DNA of 64,000 nt from Planctomycetota bacterium (GTDB lineage Bacteria; Planctomycetota; UBA8108; UBA1146). The stretch lies in NCBI GenBank assembly GCA_016776905.1, contig JADHSM010000002.1, forward strand, positions 215,514-279,513, given 5' to 3'. Shown piece after piece: positions 24,988-33,094 of the stretch (positions are counted from its first letter, which is position 1; every line of letters starts with the position of its first letter). The translations under genes and the position numbers were made by a program. Below the pieces are notes generated by a model, which searched no databases, was not told the DNA's origin, and saw only the letters and a list, made by a program, of their open reading frames with translations.

Positions 24988-26068
24988 TCGACTTTGATTC
25001 TTCCGCGGCGGGGGTACTGACCAGGCCCCCGCCGCAGGAGGATCCCATTCCCGCTGTGCAACCAAAGCAATGGTCTCCCGTCTCGACCTCTCTGCCTCGC
25101 AAGTTTTTTTCTTCCGCTGAAGACACATGCAAAACATCCCCCGAATGCGGATCTTTCAATCTCATGTCCAACATCTGATTGAAATCACAGTCATGTAGAT
25201 GTCCTTCATGATCGATGGATAAAGTATCCCTGCACATCAACCCATTCAAAGTGTCTGGGTTATACGACGATTGCAGTAATTGACGATAAGATTCTTCACT
25301 CCCCTCGGCTCTCAATTGATCAAGAAACCGAGCAATCGGCATATTTGTGATTGTGATCAAGTGATCAAAAATAATGTCGTAGTCTCTTTTGAGAAGATCA
25401 CGGTAGGAAGCTTCCAACACTTTTTGTGAAGGCGGCAGATTCGCTCCTTGCGGATTGAAAACAAGATCGAGTCGAAGGGGACCTTCGAGACTTTTTTCAA
25501 GAGAGCACTTCTCAGAGAAACCCTCAGCGGCCCCCTCCCCTTCAGACATCCCATAGCCCAAAGCATTCAATTGCCGAAGAGCTGAAATACTTTTTTCAAA
25601 GACTCCTGAACCTCTTTGCCGATCAACATTTTTCTGCTCGTAACAGGGCAAGCTTGCGATGACATGTACACATTTTTCGGCCAGAAAAAGAGCAAGATCC
25701 TCCTGCCCTTCTTCCTCCAAAATGGTGAGATTACAACGATCGATCACTTGGAGGCCTCGACGGCGTGCTCCATCCACCAGATCCCGGAAACGAGGATGTA
25801 ACTCGGGAGCTCCGCCTGTCAGATCCACGATCTGAAGATCGGGAAGCCTCTCCATGAGGTGAAAACACGCTTCTACGTCAGAATCGGCCAGTTGCTCGGT
25901 ACGGTGAGGACCAGCCCCCACATGACAATGCCTACAAACTTGATTACAAATCTTCCCCAAATTTATTTGAAGAATCCGGGTCTTATTCCGAATTACAGGG
26001 TGCCCTACTCGCTGAAGGAAAATATTCCCCAATTCACCGCTCCTCACGAAATTTGTCACATAATACAT
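24974..26068 (-). CDS. arsS: ArsS-type radical SAM protein (arsenosugar biosynthesis family)
   Basis: A 364-residue radical SAM enzyme. The cluster motif CNQVCRHCHV (Cx3Cx2C) lies near residue 41, followed by AGPHRTEQ. Then come the SAM-binding DLTGGAPELHPRF and the C-terminal region typical of the ArsS/DUF3641 family: VFNPQGANLPPSQ, ITNMPIARFL, LMCRDTLSID, DCDFNQMLDM, and HCFGCTAGMGSSCGG with further cysteines for extra clusters. ArsS homologues are linked to attaching a deoxyadenosyl group to dimethylarsenite. No arsM-type methyltransferase or ars operon lies nearby, so the substrate here is unproven. The start ATG has no clear ribosome site. Confidence 0.88.
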   Translation of the reverse strand: MYYVTNFVRSGELGNIFLQRVGHPVIRNKTRILQINLGKICNQVCRHCHVGAGPHRTEQLADSDVEACFHLMERLPDLQIVDLTGGAPELHPRFRDLVDGARRRGLQVIDRCNLTILEEEGQEDLALFLAEKCVHVIASLPCYEQKNVDRQRGSGVFEKSISALRQLNALGYGMSEGEGAAEGFSEKCSLEKSLEGPLRLDLVFNPQGANLPPSQKVLEASYRDLLKRDYDIIFDHLITITNMPIARFLDQLRAEGSEESYRQLLQSSYNPDTLNGLMCRDTLSIDHEGHLHDCDFNQMLDMRLKDPHSGDVLHVSSAEEKNLRGREVETGDHCFGCTAGMGSSCGGGLVSTPAAEESKSISSE

Positions 26069-26283
26069 GATTTACTGACGAAATCTCGATTTTTTCCCGC
26101 CTTACAAGCCCGATATTTGGCAATACAAAAATATTCTAACCAATGAACTTCAAATACGTTTGTTAACCAATAGAATACATACATCGAATAGGAAGATTCT
26201 GTCGGTTCCCCCCTAGGGATCAGGCACACCTCTCGGGAATGACAGCTTTCCTGAGAAACCAGCGAGAAAGGAACACGTGCTCC

Positions 26284-27615
26284 ATGTCAAAATTTTTGGC
26301 CATCATTCTAATTTCATCCTCCTTTATTGGCTTCTTGCCCATCATCGAAGGTCAGGATTATGCTCTGAACGCTCCTAATACGAGTGCATTGCCGGGCGGA
26401 AACGTCGCGGTAGACATCATAATGGACAATGCTGCGGAATCTCAGGGGTTCCAGTTTGGGATCAACTTTGATCCCGCTCTCCTCACCTTGACCTCCCTGA
26501 CCCAGGGATCAGATCTTCAGGCCCTCAGAGGCGGACAAGGTGCGGATTACTTCTTCTTCTCGGAGCCTTCTTCCGGAGGAGTCACTGTTGGTGCGATCGT
26601 CAGCATGGGTGCACCCATTGAGTCGATTCCTGCAGGTTTAGATCAAACGATCACCCGTATGGAATTCACAGTCCTCTCGACTTCCCAACCCTCTAGCATT
26701 TCTCCGATCACCTTCACAAGTTCCTTGGGATCTCCCCCGGTTCTTTGTGTCATTTCAGTAGCAGGCGTATCTCAATCGCCGACTCTTGTACATGGTTCAG
26801 TGACGGTTGAAACTCCAGCGCCGAGCGATCTTATCGTGACGGTCACCGACGCATGTACCTGTGCAGGTAATGTTTCCTGGACAAATGGTGGAACATACGA
26901 CTCTATCGCTGTTTCGATTGATGGAGTCTCCTCTTCATACGCAGGATCGACGACGAACCTGGACTTGGATCTGAGTGACGGCGCTCCCACAAACATCAGT
27001 GTTTCGGGAATCCGTAACAGTCTCCCATCTGCTCCCGCAGAAACTTCCTACACGTGTAACTCGACACCCGCAGGTACTCCGATTTCAGATCTGACCTGCA
27101 CTGTGGACCATGAGACTTGCACCGCAACTCTCAACTGGACCAACAATGACACATACCAAGAGATTCAGTTGAGCGTGAATGGCGCCTTGACCGCCAGCGT
27201 TGCCGGTACAGATACCAGCACCACCTACGTTCTCACTAGCGAAATGACCGTTTTCAACCTCTCCGTTGGAAGCTTGGGAAGCTGTGGCGAAAGTCTCGCT
27301 GAAGTCAGCTGCACTGCTGAATGCCTACCTGAGCGTTTCCGTAGAGGCGACGTCAACTCCGACACACTCGTCGACATCTCTGATGCCATCAGCACGCTGA
27401 CTTACCTGTTCCAGGGAAGTGCAATGCTCTGCCTCGATGCCATCGATACGAATGACGATGGACTGATCGACATTTCAGATGCCATCTCCACTCTGAACTA
27501 CATTTTTGGAACGGGAGCTGTTCCTCCTGCTCCGGGTCCGACCACTTGTGGAATCGACGGCACAGATGACAGTTTGGATTGCGCGAACTACACGACAAGC
27601 ACCTGTGCTCCGTAG
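26284..27615 (+). CDS. secreted protein with cohesin-like domain and C-terminal dockerin-like repeats
   Basis: A 443-residue protein from ATG 26284, with a signal peptide (LAIILISSSFIGFLPIIEG). Residues of about 25-155 resemble a cohesin-type beta-sandwich (PGGNVAVDIIMDN, GFQFGINFDPALLTL, ITRMEFTVLS). Two Cys-containing repeat domains of fibronectin-like character follow (SWTNGGTYDSIAVSIDG and NWTNNDTYQEIQLSVNG). The C-terminus has a dockerin-like pair: FRRGDVNSDTLVDISDAIST and DTNDDGLIDISDAISTLNYI, with a Pro-rich segment and a Cys-containing DDSLDC end. AAAGGAA lies about ten bases upstream. A strong terminator follows. The role is unknown; surface display or calcium-stabilised assembly is plausible. 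Confidence 0.85.
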   Translation: MSKFLAIILISSSFIGFLPIIEGQDYALNAPNTSALPGGNVAVDIIMDNAAESQGFQFGINFDPALLTLTSLTQGSDLQALRGGQGADYFFFSEPSSGGVTVGAIVSMGAPIESIPAGLDQTITRMEFTVLSTSQPSSISPITFTSSLGSPPVLCVISVAGVSQSPTLVHGSVTVETPAPSDLIVTVTDACTCAGNVSWTNGGTYDSIAVSIDGVSSSYAGSTTNLDLDLSDGAPTNISVSGIRNSLPSAPAETSYTCNSTPAGTPISDLTCTVDHETCTATLNWTNNDTYQEIQLSVNGALTASVAGTDTSTTYVLTSEMTVFNLSVGSLGSCGESLAEVSCTAECLPERFRRGDVNSDTLVDISDAISTLTYLFQGSAMLCLDAIDTNDDGLIDISDAISTLNYIFGTGAVPPAPGPTTCGIDGTDDSLDCANYTTSTCAP

Positions 27616-27643
27616 TTCAACTTGATCACTTAACTATAGAAAA

Positions 27644-27685
27644 GGGCCCGCAGGGTAATCCCCTGCGGGCCCGCTCCTTTTATAT
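27644..27685. terminator. strong, probably bidirectional terminator
   Basis: GGGCCCGCAGGG at 27644-27655 and its exact complement at 27661-27672 enclose a five-base loop, with CTCCTTTTAT after it on the plus strand and a TTTTCTATAG tract on the minus strand. It sits between the convergent secreted-protein gene and ribBA. Confidence 0.9.
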
Positions 27686-27707
27686 GTCAGTTCACTTCTA
27701 ACTCGAC

Positions 27708-28937
27708 TTAGATGGTTTCAAAGATGTGACCGAACTTGGTCTTCTTGGTTTTCAGGTAGTTCACATTGACGGGACCGATACCCAGCTCCAATGGAATACG
27801 CTGAGCGACCTTCACTCCGCCGTCTTCAAGCCCACTCACCTTATGAGGATTGTTGGTCAGAAGTTTGACTGTGGTCGCAAACTTGGCTTTAAGGACATCT
27901 GCAGCGGCAGAGTACTCACGCAAATCTCCGGGGAATCCCAATTCCTCATTGGCTTCCACAGTATCGAGTCCCTTTTCTTCCATAAGACCATAAGCTTCAA
28001 TCTTCTTGGCGAGGCCAATCCCTCGTCCCTCCTGCGGAAGATAGATCAGAGCACCACGCTCCTTTGAGCCGATCATCTGCAAGGAATGATCCAACTGTTG
28101 TCCGCAATCACACCTGAGAGACCCAAAAATGTCTCCAGTCATGCACGCACTGTGGATCCTGACCAAGGGTGGCTCTTCATCGCTATCCTCAAGAGAGCCC
28201 ATTTGAAGGACTGTCACGGGATCGCCCTCGTCTGTTTTCCAGCATTCCACTTGGAAAACCCCATAGGGCGTGGGCAACTTTGCCTGACTTTGCAGAACAG
28301 GGCAGGGAGTTGCCGTTTCCTCTATCGTTTCGTTCTGTTGGCGATACTCGACGAGACTCTCGATCGTTCCGAGAAGTAAACCATGTTTCTCCGCAAACTT
28401 TTCGAGCTCGGGAAGACGTGCCATGGTTCCATCATCGTTCATGACTTCGCAAATGATGGCGGCAGGCTTCAGACCTGCCATGCGGGCTAAATCTACCGAC
28501 GCCTCCGTGTGCCCCGTTCTGCGAAGAACTCCTCCAGGCTTGGACCTCAATGGGAACAGATGTCCAGGTCTGTTGAACTGTTCTGGTCGCGAGGTGGGAT
28601 CGGCCAGCAAACGAGCAGTAATGGCCCGATCGGAAGCACTAATCCCCGTGGAAATTCCTTCGGATGCATCGACAGAAACCGTGAAAGCACATTCACCGGG
28701 TAATGTCGGTCTGTCGCTCATGGGCGGCAAATCCAGTCGGTCACAGTATTCCGCATCGAGAGGTGCACAGATCAAGCCACGCCCCTCTAGAGCACAAAAC
28801 TTAATGTGTTCGGATGTCACCAGTTCGGCGGCCATCACGAGGTCCCCCTCGTTCTCCCTGTCCGGAGCGTCGATCAATACGACCATCCGACCCCGGGCTA
28901 TCTCCTGAACTAGTTCCTCGACAGTGGCGAAGGCCAT
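27708..28937 (-). CDS. ribBA: bifunctional 3,4-dihydroxy-2-butanone 4-phosphate synthase / GTP cyclohydrolase II
   Basis: Supplies both precursors of the riboflavin ring system. The RibB half (residues 1 to about 200) shows DRENEGDLVMAAE, NRPGHLFPL and GHTEASVDLARMAG. The RibA half shows the zinc site in SACMTGDIFGSLRCDCGQQL, then YLPQEGRGIGLAKKIEAYGL, DTVEANEELGF and LLTNNPHKV. The usual SECLTGD reads SACMTGD, but the three zinc cysteines are kept. The 409-residue length is normal. The 101 bases upstream contain no FMN riboswitch that I can recognise. The 3' end is 23 bases from a bidirectional terminator. Confidence 0.95.
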   Translation of the reverse strand: MAFATVEELVQEIARGRMVVLIDAPDRENEGDLVMAAELVTSEHIKFCALEGRGLICAPLDAEYCDRLDLPPMSDRPTLPGECAFTVSVDASEGISTGISASDRAITARLLADPTSRPEQFNRPGHLFPLRSKPGGVLRRTGHTEASVDLARMAGLKPAAIICEVMNDDGTMARLPELEKFAEKHGLLLGTIESLVEYRQQNETIEETATPCPVLQSQAKLPTPYGVFQVECWKTDEGDPVTVLQMGSLEDSDEEPPLVRIHSACMTGDIFGSLRCDCGQQLDHSLQMIGSKERGALIYLPQEGRGIGLAKKIEAYGLMEEKGLDTVEANEELGFPGDLREYSAAADVLKAKFATTVKLLTNNPHKVSGLEDGGVKVAQRIPLELGIGPVNVNYLKTKKTKFGHIFETI

Positions 28938-29038
28938 CGAAGTCTCCCATCTGGAATCTTCCCGGTCGCGGCCGGGGTATGGACTCGATTGTCTCTATTT
29001 TAAGACGATGATGTGTCGAGTGGCACTGAATCCACGAT

Positions 29039-29674
29039 TCATTCCGGAAGGAATTCCACCCCTTCGAGTCGACCTCCCAGTCGTTCTGCCAGCTCCCTGA
29101 GCCTATTTTCGAGTGCAATTGTGGCTCCAGCCAACTCACGTGTTCCCCAAATCAAGATCAAAGCCCGTTTCGTGTCGGGGTCAGTTTTCGTCCTCTGGGA
29201 GTCTTTCACGGCATTTGCGCAAGGTCCCTCTTCATCATTCAGGCAAAGAAGGCCCGTGATGTCGATCTCTTGGTCCGAGCGATTGAAGATATATCTTTGA
29301 CCCGATTCTCCCAGCTGGATCCTCAGATTTCCGCGGACTCGGTCCAAATCGACGACACTCAGAGGCAGCCCTTCCATTCGTGAAGCGGCATTGCCCAAAT
29401 CCACCAGTGGGAAAATCGAACCTAACTTTCCTTCTCCTGCCGCTTTCTTCAGCCATTCACTCGAAGGTTTTCCTCTGCCAGCAGGTCTGTACCCCCCATG
29501 CCTCAGCAGATCACGGACAGCTTTTCGGTGTCCTTCTTCCATAGGAGGGCATGAATACTCGGGGCGAAGCATTTCTTGCAACCAGTCAGGACTCACCTCT
29601 CCTTGAGCTTTCTGAAGATCCAATACCCCACCACCGGGATCCAGCAGCGGATGGTCGATCACCTGAATTTGCAT
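29039..29674 (-). CDS. free-standing B3/B4 domain protein (PheRS-type editing domain)
   Basis: A 211-residue protein that matches the B3/B4 domain, normally the part of the phenylalanyl-tRNA synthetase beta chain that hydrolyses mischarged Tyr-tRNA(Phe). Indicators are a basic LRHGGYRPAGRGKPSSEWL segment, FPLVDLGNAASRMEGLPLSV, DLDRVRGNLRIQLGESG and ITGLLCLNDEEGP. Free B3/B4 proteins are found in many bacteria and are suspected trans-editing factors. No synthetase catalytic core is present. The start is ATG 29672-29674 with AAGGAAG six bases upstream; a GTG two codons earlier abuts that site. It is divergent from the WaaP-like kinase gene. Confidence 0.85.
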   Translation of the reverse strand: MQIQVIDHPLLDPGGGVLDLQKAQGEVSPDWLQEMLRPEYSCPPMEEGHRKAVRDLLRHGGYRPAGRGKPSSEWLKKAAGEGKLGSIFPLVDLGNAASRMEGLPLSVVDLDRVRGNLRIQLGESGQRYIFNRSDQEIDITGLLCLNDEEGPCANAVKDSQRTKTDPDTKRALILIWGTRELAGATIALENRLRELAERLGGRLEGVEFLPE

Positions 29675-29854
29675 CGACACTTCCTTTCCAGTTCCTAAAT
29701 TTCGATTCAGGACACAAGTTTCTTTTTTAATGTCGAGAGACTGGGACCGATCTTTTATCCTCTGAAGTAATGAAAACCTAACTGGTGAGACTCGTCCGAC
29801 AAAGGCCCACAGATATCACCTTCTTCAACAGTCGCCAGAACAGGAAGGAGCAGA

Positions 29855-30793
29855 GTGCCACGGGATAGATCTTCGATCCATGGTCATATTTTTCGAGCGG
29901 CTCCCGTTTCACTGGAGCAGGGCCGAAAACTCCTTGAGTCTCCTGCCATCCGAATCGTCTCTGAAGGACGCCGAGGAAGACTTGAGCATATCGAAGTCGA
30001 TGGTGTGGCCTATGCCCGCAAGGTCTACAAAATCACAAAAAAATCACTGCATGGGACTGCTGTAAAACTACTTCCAGCCTTCATGCGCTGGGGTCGAGTT
30101 CGACGATCATGGAATGCCATGTTGAAAGGTGCAGAATCGGGACTACCGATACCTCGCCCTTTCGTTCGGAGTGAGAACCGCGAGAGTGCATGCCTCGTCA
30201 GTAGTTGGGTTCCGGGAGAACCCCTCCACCATTGGCATGCTCGACATCTTCATGAAGATTCCGGAGTGGAGTGGCAAATCTTGTTCTCTCGTTGGCTCGG
30301 CCAGCAACTGTTCCACTTGTTCCATAAAGGTTTCCGGACCCGAGATTTGGCTCCCAATAATGTCATGATCTCCGGTGATCGAAATGGTCCATGGAGTCTA
30401 AACATCGTCGATCTCGATGAAGCTCGGGTAGGAATGTGCCCAAAAGGAGAATCGGGAGTGGACCAGGTGATGCACTCTCTCGCTCAAATAGGACACCTTC
30501 CTCCAACAGTTTCCCCCCGGATACGTTGGCGCTGCCTCATCTCATTCCTTGAAGCAGGCGGCACAACCTGGGCAGATGAATCCGGCGAATATTCAGCCTC
30601 ATCTACAGACTTCATGAGCCGGCGAAAATCGCGTAAAAAATTCATGCGTAACGTTCAGCAAAGAATACACCGATTCGATAAGCGTAAAGAAGAAGGACTC
30701 CTCAGGCAGGGTAGAACTGCCCGATATGCAGGTTGGGGTCTCGACGATGAGGGACTTCCTGTCCCCTTTGACGGAGCAAAAGACTTATCCTGA
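29855..30793 (+). CDS. WaaP/Kdo-kinase-like small-molecule kinase
   Basis: A 312-residue protein with a protein-kinase-like fold of the lipopolysaccharide kinase group. It has a lysine-containing strand (VAYARKVYKITKK) and an ISGE-like hydrophobic middle (SCLVSSWVPGEPL; bases code ACLVSSWVPGEPL). The catalytic loop is FRTRDLAPNNVMI, with Asp and Asn in place, and the metal-binding motif is IVDLDEAR. The C-terminus is strongly basic. WaaP phosphorylates core heptose and Kdo kinases phosphorylate Kdo; with kdsA in the window, a role in lipopolysaccharide modification fits but is inferred. The start is GTG 29855 with AAGGAG upstream. It converges with the flavoprotein fusion, overlapping by 9 bases. 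Confidence 0.78.
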   Translation: MPRDRSSIHGHIFRAAPVSLEQGRKLLESPAIRIVSEGRRGRLEHIEVDGVAYARKVYKITKKSLHGTAVKLLPAFMRWGRVRRSWNAMLKGAESGLPIPRPFVRSENRESACLVSSWVPGEPLHHWHARHLHEDSGVEWQILFSRWLGQQLFHLFHKGFRTRDLAPNNVMISGDRNGPWSLNIVDLDEARVGMCPKGESGVDQVMHSLAQIGHLPPTVSPRIRWRCLISFLEAGGTTWADESGEYSASSTDFMSRRKSRKKFMRNVQQRIHRFDKRKEEGLLRQGRTARYAGWGLDDEGLPVPFDGAKDLS

Positions 30794-33091
30794 AGACTCA
30801 GGAATAACACCTTGCTGTACGCTTCTTCCGGAGATCCCTGATCGCGCAGATAAAAGGTCCAAATGAACTCCCATACCTCCGTCCATCAATCTTCCAAACC
30901 GGAGAACATCTGTTGGGCAATCGTGAACACAAGCTCCGCAACGAACACACTGAGGGTCCTCCATTGGAATACCCTGACGTGCAAATGTCATGACATCGAT
31001 CCCCTGATGACAAGTTGCGGTGCAGACGTTACATGAAATACAGCGCGACTTTTCCGCGAATATTCTGAACCTCGAAAAGCGTGCGTAGATGTTCATCAAT
31101 GCCGCCAAAGGGCATGCGAATCGACACCAAGTCCTACCGGAGAAATGCCAATAAAGTCCGACACCCAAAATTCCGGAGCAAAATAGATCAACGAACCATT
31201 CGTAGTTCAGCAGTGGGATTCCATTCTGAATCCCGCGAGCGAATTCGATTCCCAGAACGCCCGCCGAGCTGTCAGGGAATAACCAGGACACTCCTCTGCC
31301 CACCAACATGATCATGCAAAGCAACAAAAAGAATTGACCTACAAAATTCCACTTCTTGGCCAGGTCTCCTTTCGGCATCTTTTTTCTGTGCGCGTCTCCC
31401 AACGTTTCAGCAAGAGCGCCACAGGAACAAATCCAGCCGCAATAAACCCCTTTCCCCCAGCGACGAATCGCCAGCGGAAGCAATACGAAAGTTTGAATCA
31501 GGGAAATCACCAACCACGCTCCCATGGGGGTGTTCGTGAATACATTCCAAAAGAAGAGTGGCCAAGCGAGGATCAATCCAAAAGAACGCCAATACTCACG
31601 ACTCTCTCCGACCGCTGGGAATAGAGCATCCGCCATGCTCTTTCCCCACCCACTGTCGAAAACACCATTGTTCCCTAGCCACGGCAAGATCATGTAGGGA
31701 AGAAGAAACAGAGGGATGGCCTGAATCCAAAACAGACACCAGGTTTGTTTTCGAATATAGGGTGCGGGACGTCGACGAATACGTCGGATCCCAAAAATAA
31801 AGACCAATGCGGTGTAGAGCAGACTGTACCAAAACCCAGGCTGATCCATCGCCCCCGTTAAACTTCCAGCCAGAGTCTGAGGATCTGTGAATATTTGACT
31901 CCACCAAAGGTCGAGGCCTGCGGGAAATCCTCCGATAGATTTCCATTCTTCAGCAATCGGAATCCAGACACCTTCGCGTTTCCAGTGATAGAGCACAAAG
32001 AAGAAGATCATACAGGCGGCGAATGAGCCCCACCAAAATCCACTCTTCTCACCCTGAATACGTAGCCCGCAACGTTTCAGGAGCTCCAAGGGAGGCTTCC
32101 TACCCAGCATCGTAAATACGGCTTGTGCAGGAATCGAAGTCGTCTCCCCTGAATCCAACGTCAGCATGACATCGTTTTCAGTGATCTGCGCCACAGTGCA
32201 TTGTGGAACCACCTTCAGCAAACCTGCTTTGACAGCGTGATCGATCTCTAACCGCAACCGAGCTGAGGCTTTACTCGGCACTCCTTGTTTGTGGCATAAT
32301 GTGGCTTGAGCTCCCGCTCTTGCTAAAGATAAAACTGTTTCACATGCGGTATCACCCCCTCCCACGACCACGACTTGCTGATCAACAAAGAGGGCCGGAT
32401 CATGACATCGGTGCGAAACATGCTGAAGATTTTCCCCGTGCACATCGAGTTTTCGATGCTCCCCGCTTCTGCCGATGGCAAGGATCACACGATGGGCTCG
32501 CAATTCGGCTCGCAGTTCGGCTCGCAGTTCATTTTTTTCGAGAAGATCCAAACACAATTCGTGGCCGTCTTTTCGAATCCCATGAAGCGTCGCATATCTG
32601 GGAAGGCAGTTTTTTTCTTTCGCCTGATCGAGGAGACTTTGCAAAAGCCCTTCCCGATCGAGCGGGTCTGAGGAAGGAAGGTTCAAGGATGAATCAGGAA
32701 TCATCTCAGGGGGCTCTGTATAGATAGGTTTCCCCTGAGGATAGTTTTCAACTGTCTCTAACAGTCGATGCGACTCCAACCATTCATACTTGAGTCCCAG
32801 ACGGTGAGCTTCTAGTGCTGCAGAAAGACCCGATACACCTCCTCCAACAATCACCAGAGGAACAGCTTCACCGGAATATCCATCGACTTCAGAAACTAAC
32901 TGACGAACAACCCGGGCACCGGAATCGACCGCATGCTTGAGCAAGGGAATCCCGGTTAACTCCCCGACAACGTAGAGTCCTGGAACTGAAGTCGAATGAT
33001 CTGGATTCACTTCTGGTAGAGGCTCGGTTGATCCCCCTGGCCATTGTAAGTGAAGCCACTGTCCATATCTGTTCATGAGATCTGATAGCAA
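30785..33091 (-). CDS. membrane redox fusion: flavoprotein + NapH/NosR-like ferredoxin
   Basis: A 768-residue fusion. Residues 30-65 contain TSVPGLYVVGELTG, normally the C-terminal FAD motif of thioredoxin-reductase-like enzymes. Next come an FAD-binding GGGVSG (83-88) and an NAD(P)-binding GGGDTA (244-249). From about 352 to 690 there are many membrane helices with CGWICSCGALAETLGD and CRFACPLAALMNIY, as in NapH/NosR. Two 4Fe-4S motifs follow: CISCNVCTATCHQ and CVRCGACVHDCP. It probably passes electrons from NAD(P)H to or from a membrane partner. The start is uncertain: TTG 33091 (3 bases after the preceding stop) or ATG 33076; neither has a good ribosome site. A 36-base repeat tract lies inside the flavoprotein half. 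Confidence 0.87.
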   Translation of the reverse strand: MLSDLMNRYGQWLHLQWPGGSTEPLPEVNPDHSTSVPGLYVVGELTGIPLLKHAVDSGARVVRQLVSEVDGYSGEAVPLVIVGGGVSGLSAALEAHRLGLKYEWLESHRLLETVENYPQGKPIYTEPPEMIPDSSLNLPSSDPLDREGLLQSLLDQAKEKNCLPRYATLHGIRKDGHELCLDLLEKNELRAELRAELRAHRVILAIGRSGEHRKLDVHGENLQHVSHRCHDPALFVDQQVVVVGGGDTACETVLSLARAGAQATLCHKQGVPSKASARLRLEIDHAVKAGLLKVVPQCTVAQITENDVMLTLDSGETTSIPAQAVFTMLGRKPPLELLKRCGLRIQGEKSGFWWGSFAACMIFFFVLYHWKREGVWIPIAEEWKSIGGFPAGLDLWWSQIFTDPQTLAGSLTGAMDQPGFWYSLLYTALVFIFGIRRIRRRPAPYIRKQTWCLFWIQAIPLFLLPYMILPWLGNNGVFDSGWGKSMADALFPAVGESREYWRSFGLILAWPLFFWNVFTNTPMGAWLVISLIQTFVLLPLAIRRWGKGVYCGWICSCGALAETLGDAHRKKMPKGDLAKKWNFVGQFFLLLCMIMLVGRGVSWLFPDSSAGVLGIEFARGIQNGIPLLNYEWFVDLFCSGILGVGLYWHFSGRTWCRFACPLAALMNIYARFSRFRIFAEKSRCISCNVCTATCHQGIDVMTFARQGIPMEDPQCVRCGACVHDCPTDVLRFGRLMDGGMGVHLDLLSARSGISGRSVQQGVIPESSG
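32495..32530. repeat. three tandem 12-base units in the flavoprotein fusion gene
   Basis: Units at 32495-32506, 32507-32518 and 32519-32530 read GGCTCGCARTTC, with one base differing in the first. On the coding strand they give ELRA three times (residues 188-199), between the FAD and NAD motifs. Confidence 0.95.
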
Positions 33092-33094
33092 AGA

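Noticed and set aside
26069..26283. Promoter signals in the AT-rich gap between the ArsS-like gene and the secreted protein
   Set aside because: Several AT-rich hexamers look like -35 or -10 boxes, but none form a pair with proper spacing that stands out from the background.
28938..29038. Possible FMN riboswitch before ribBA
   Set aside because: The region is short and none of the conserved FMN-element blocks can be found in it.
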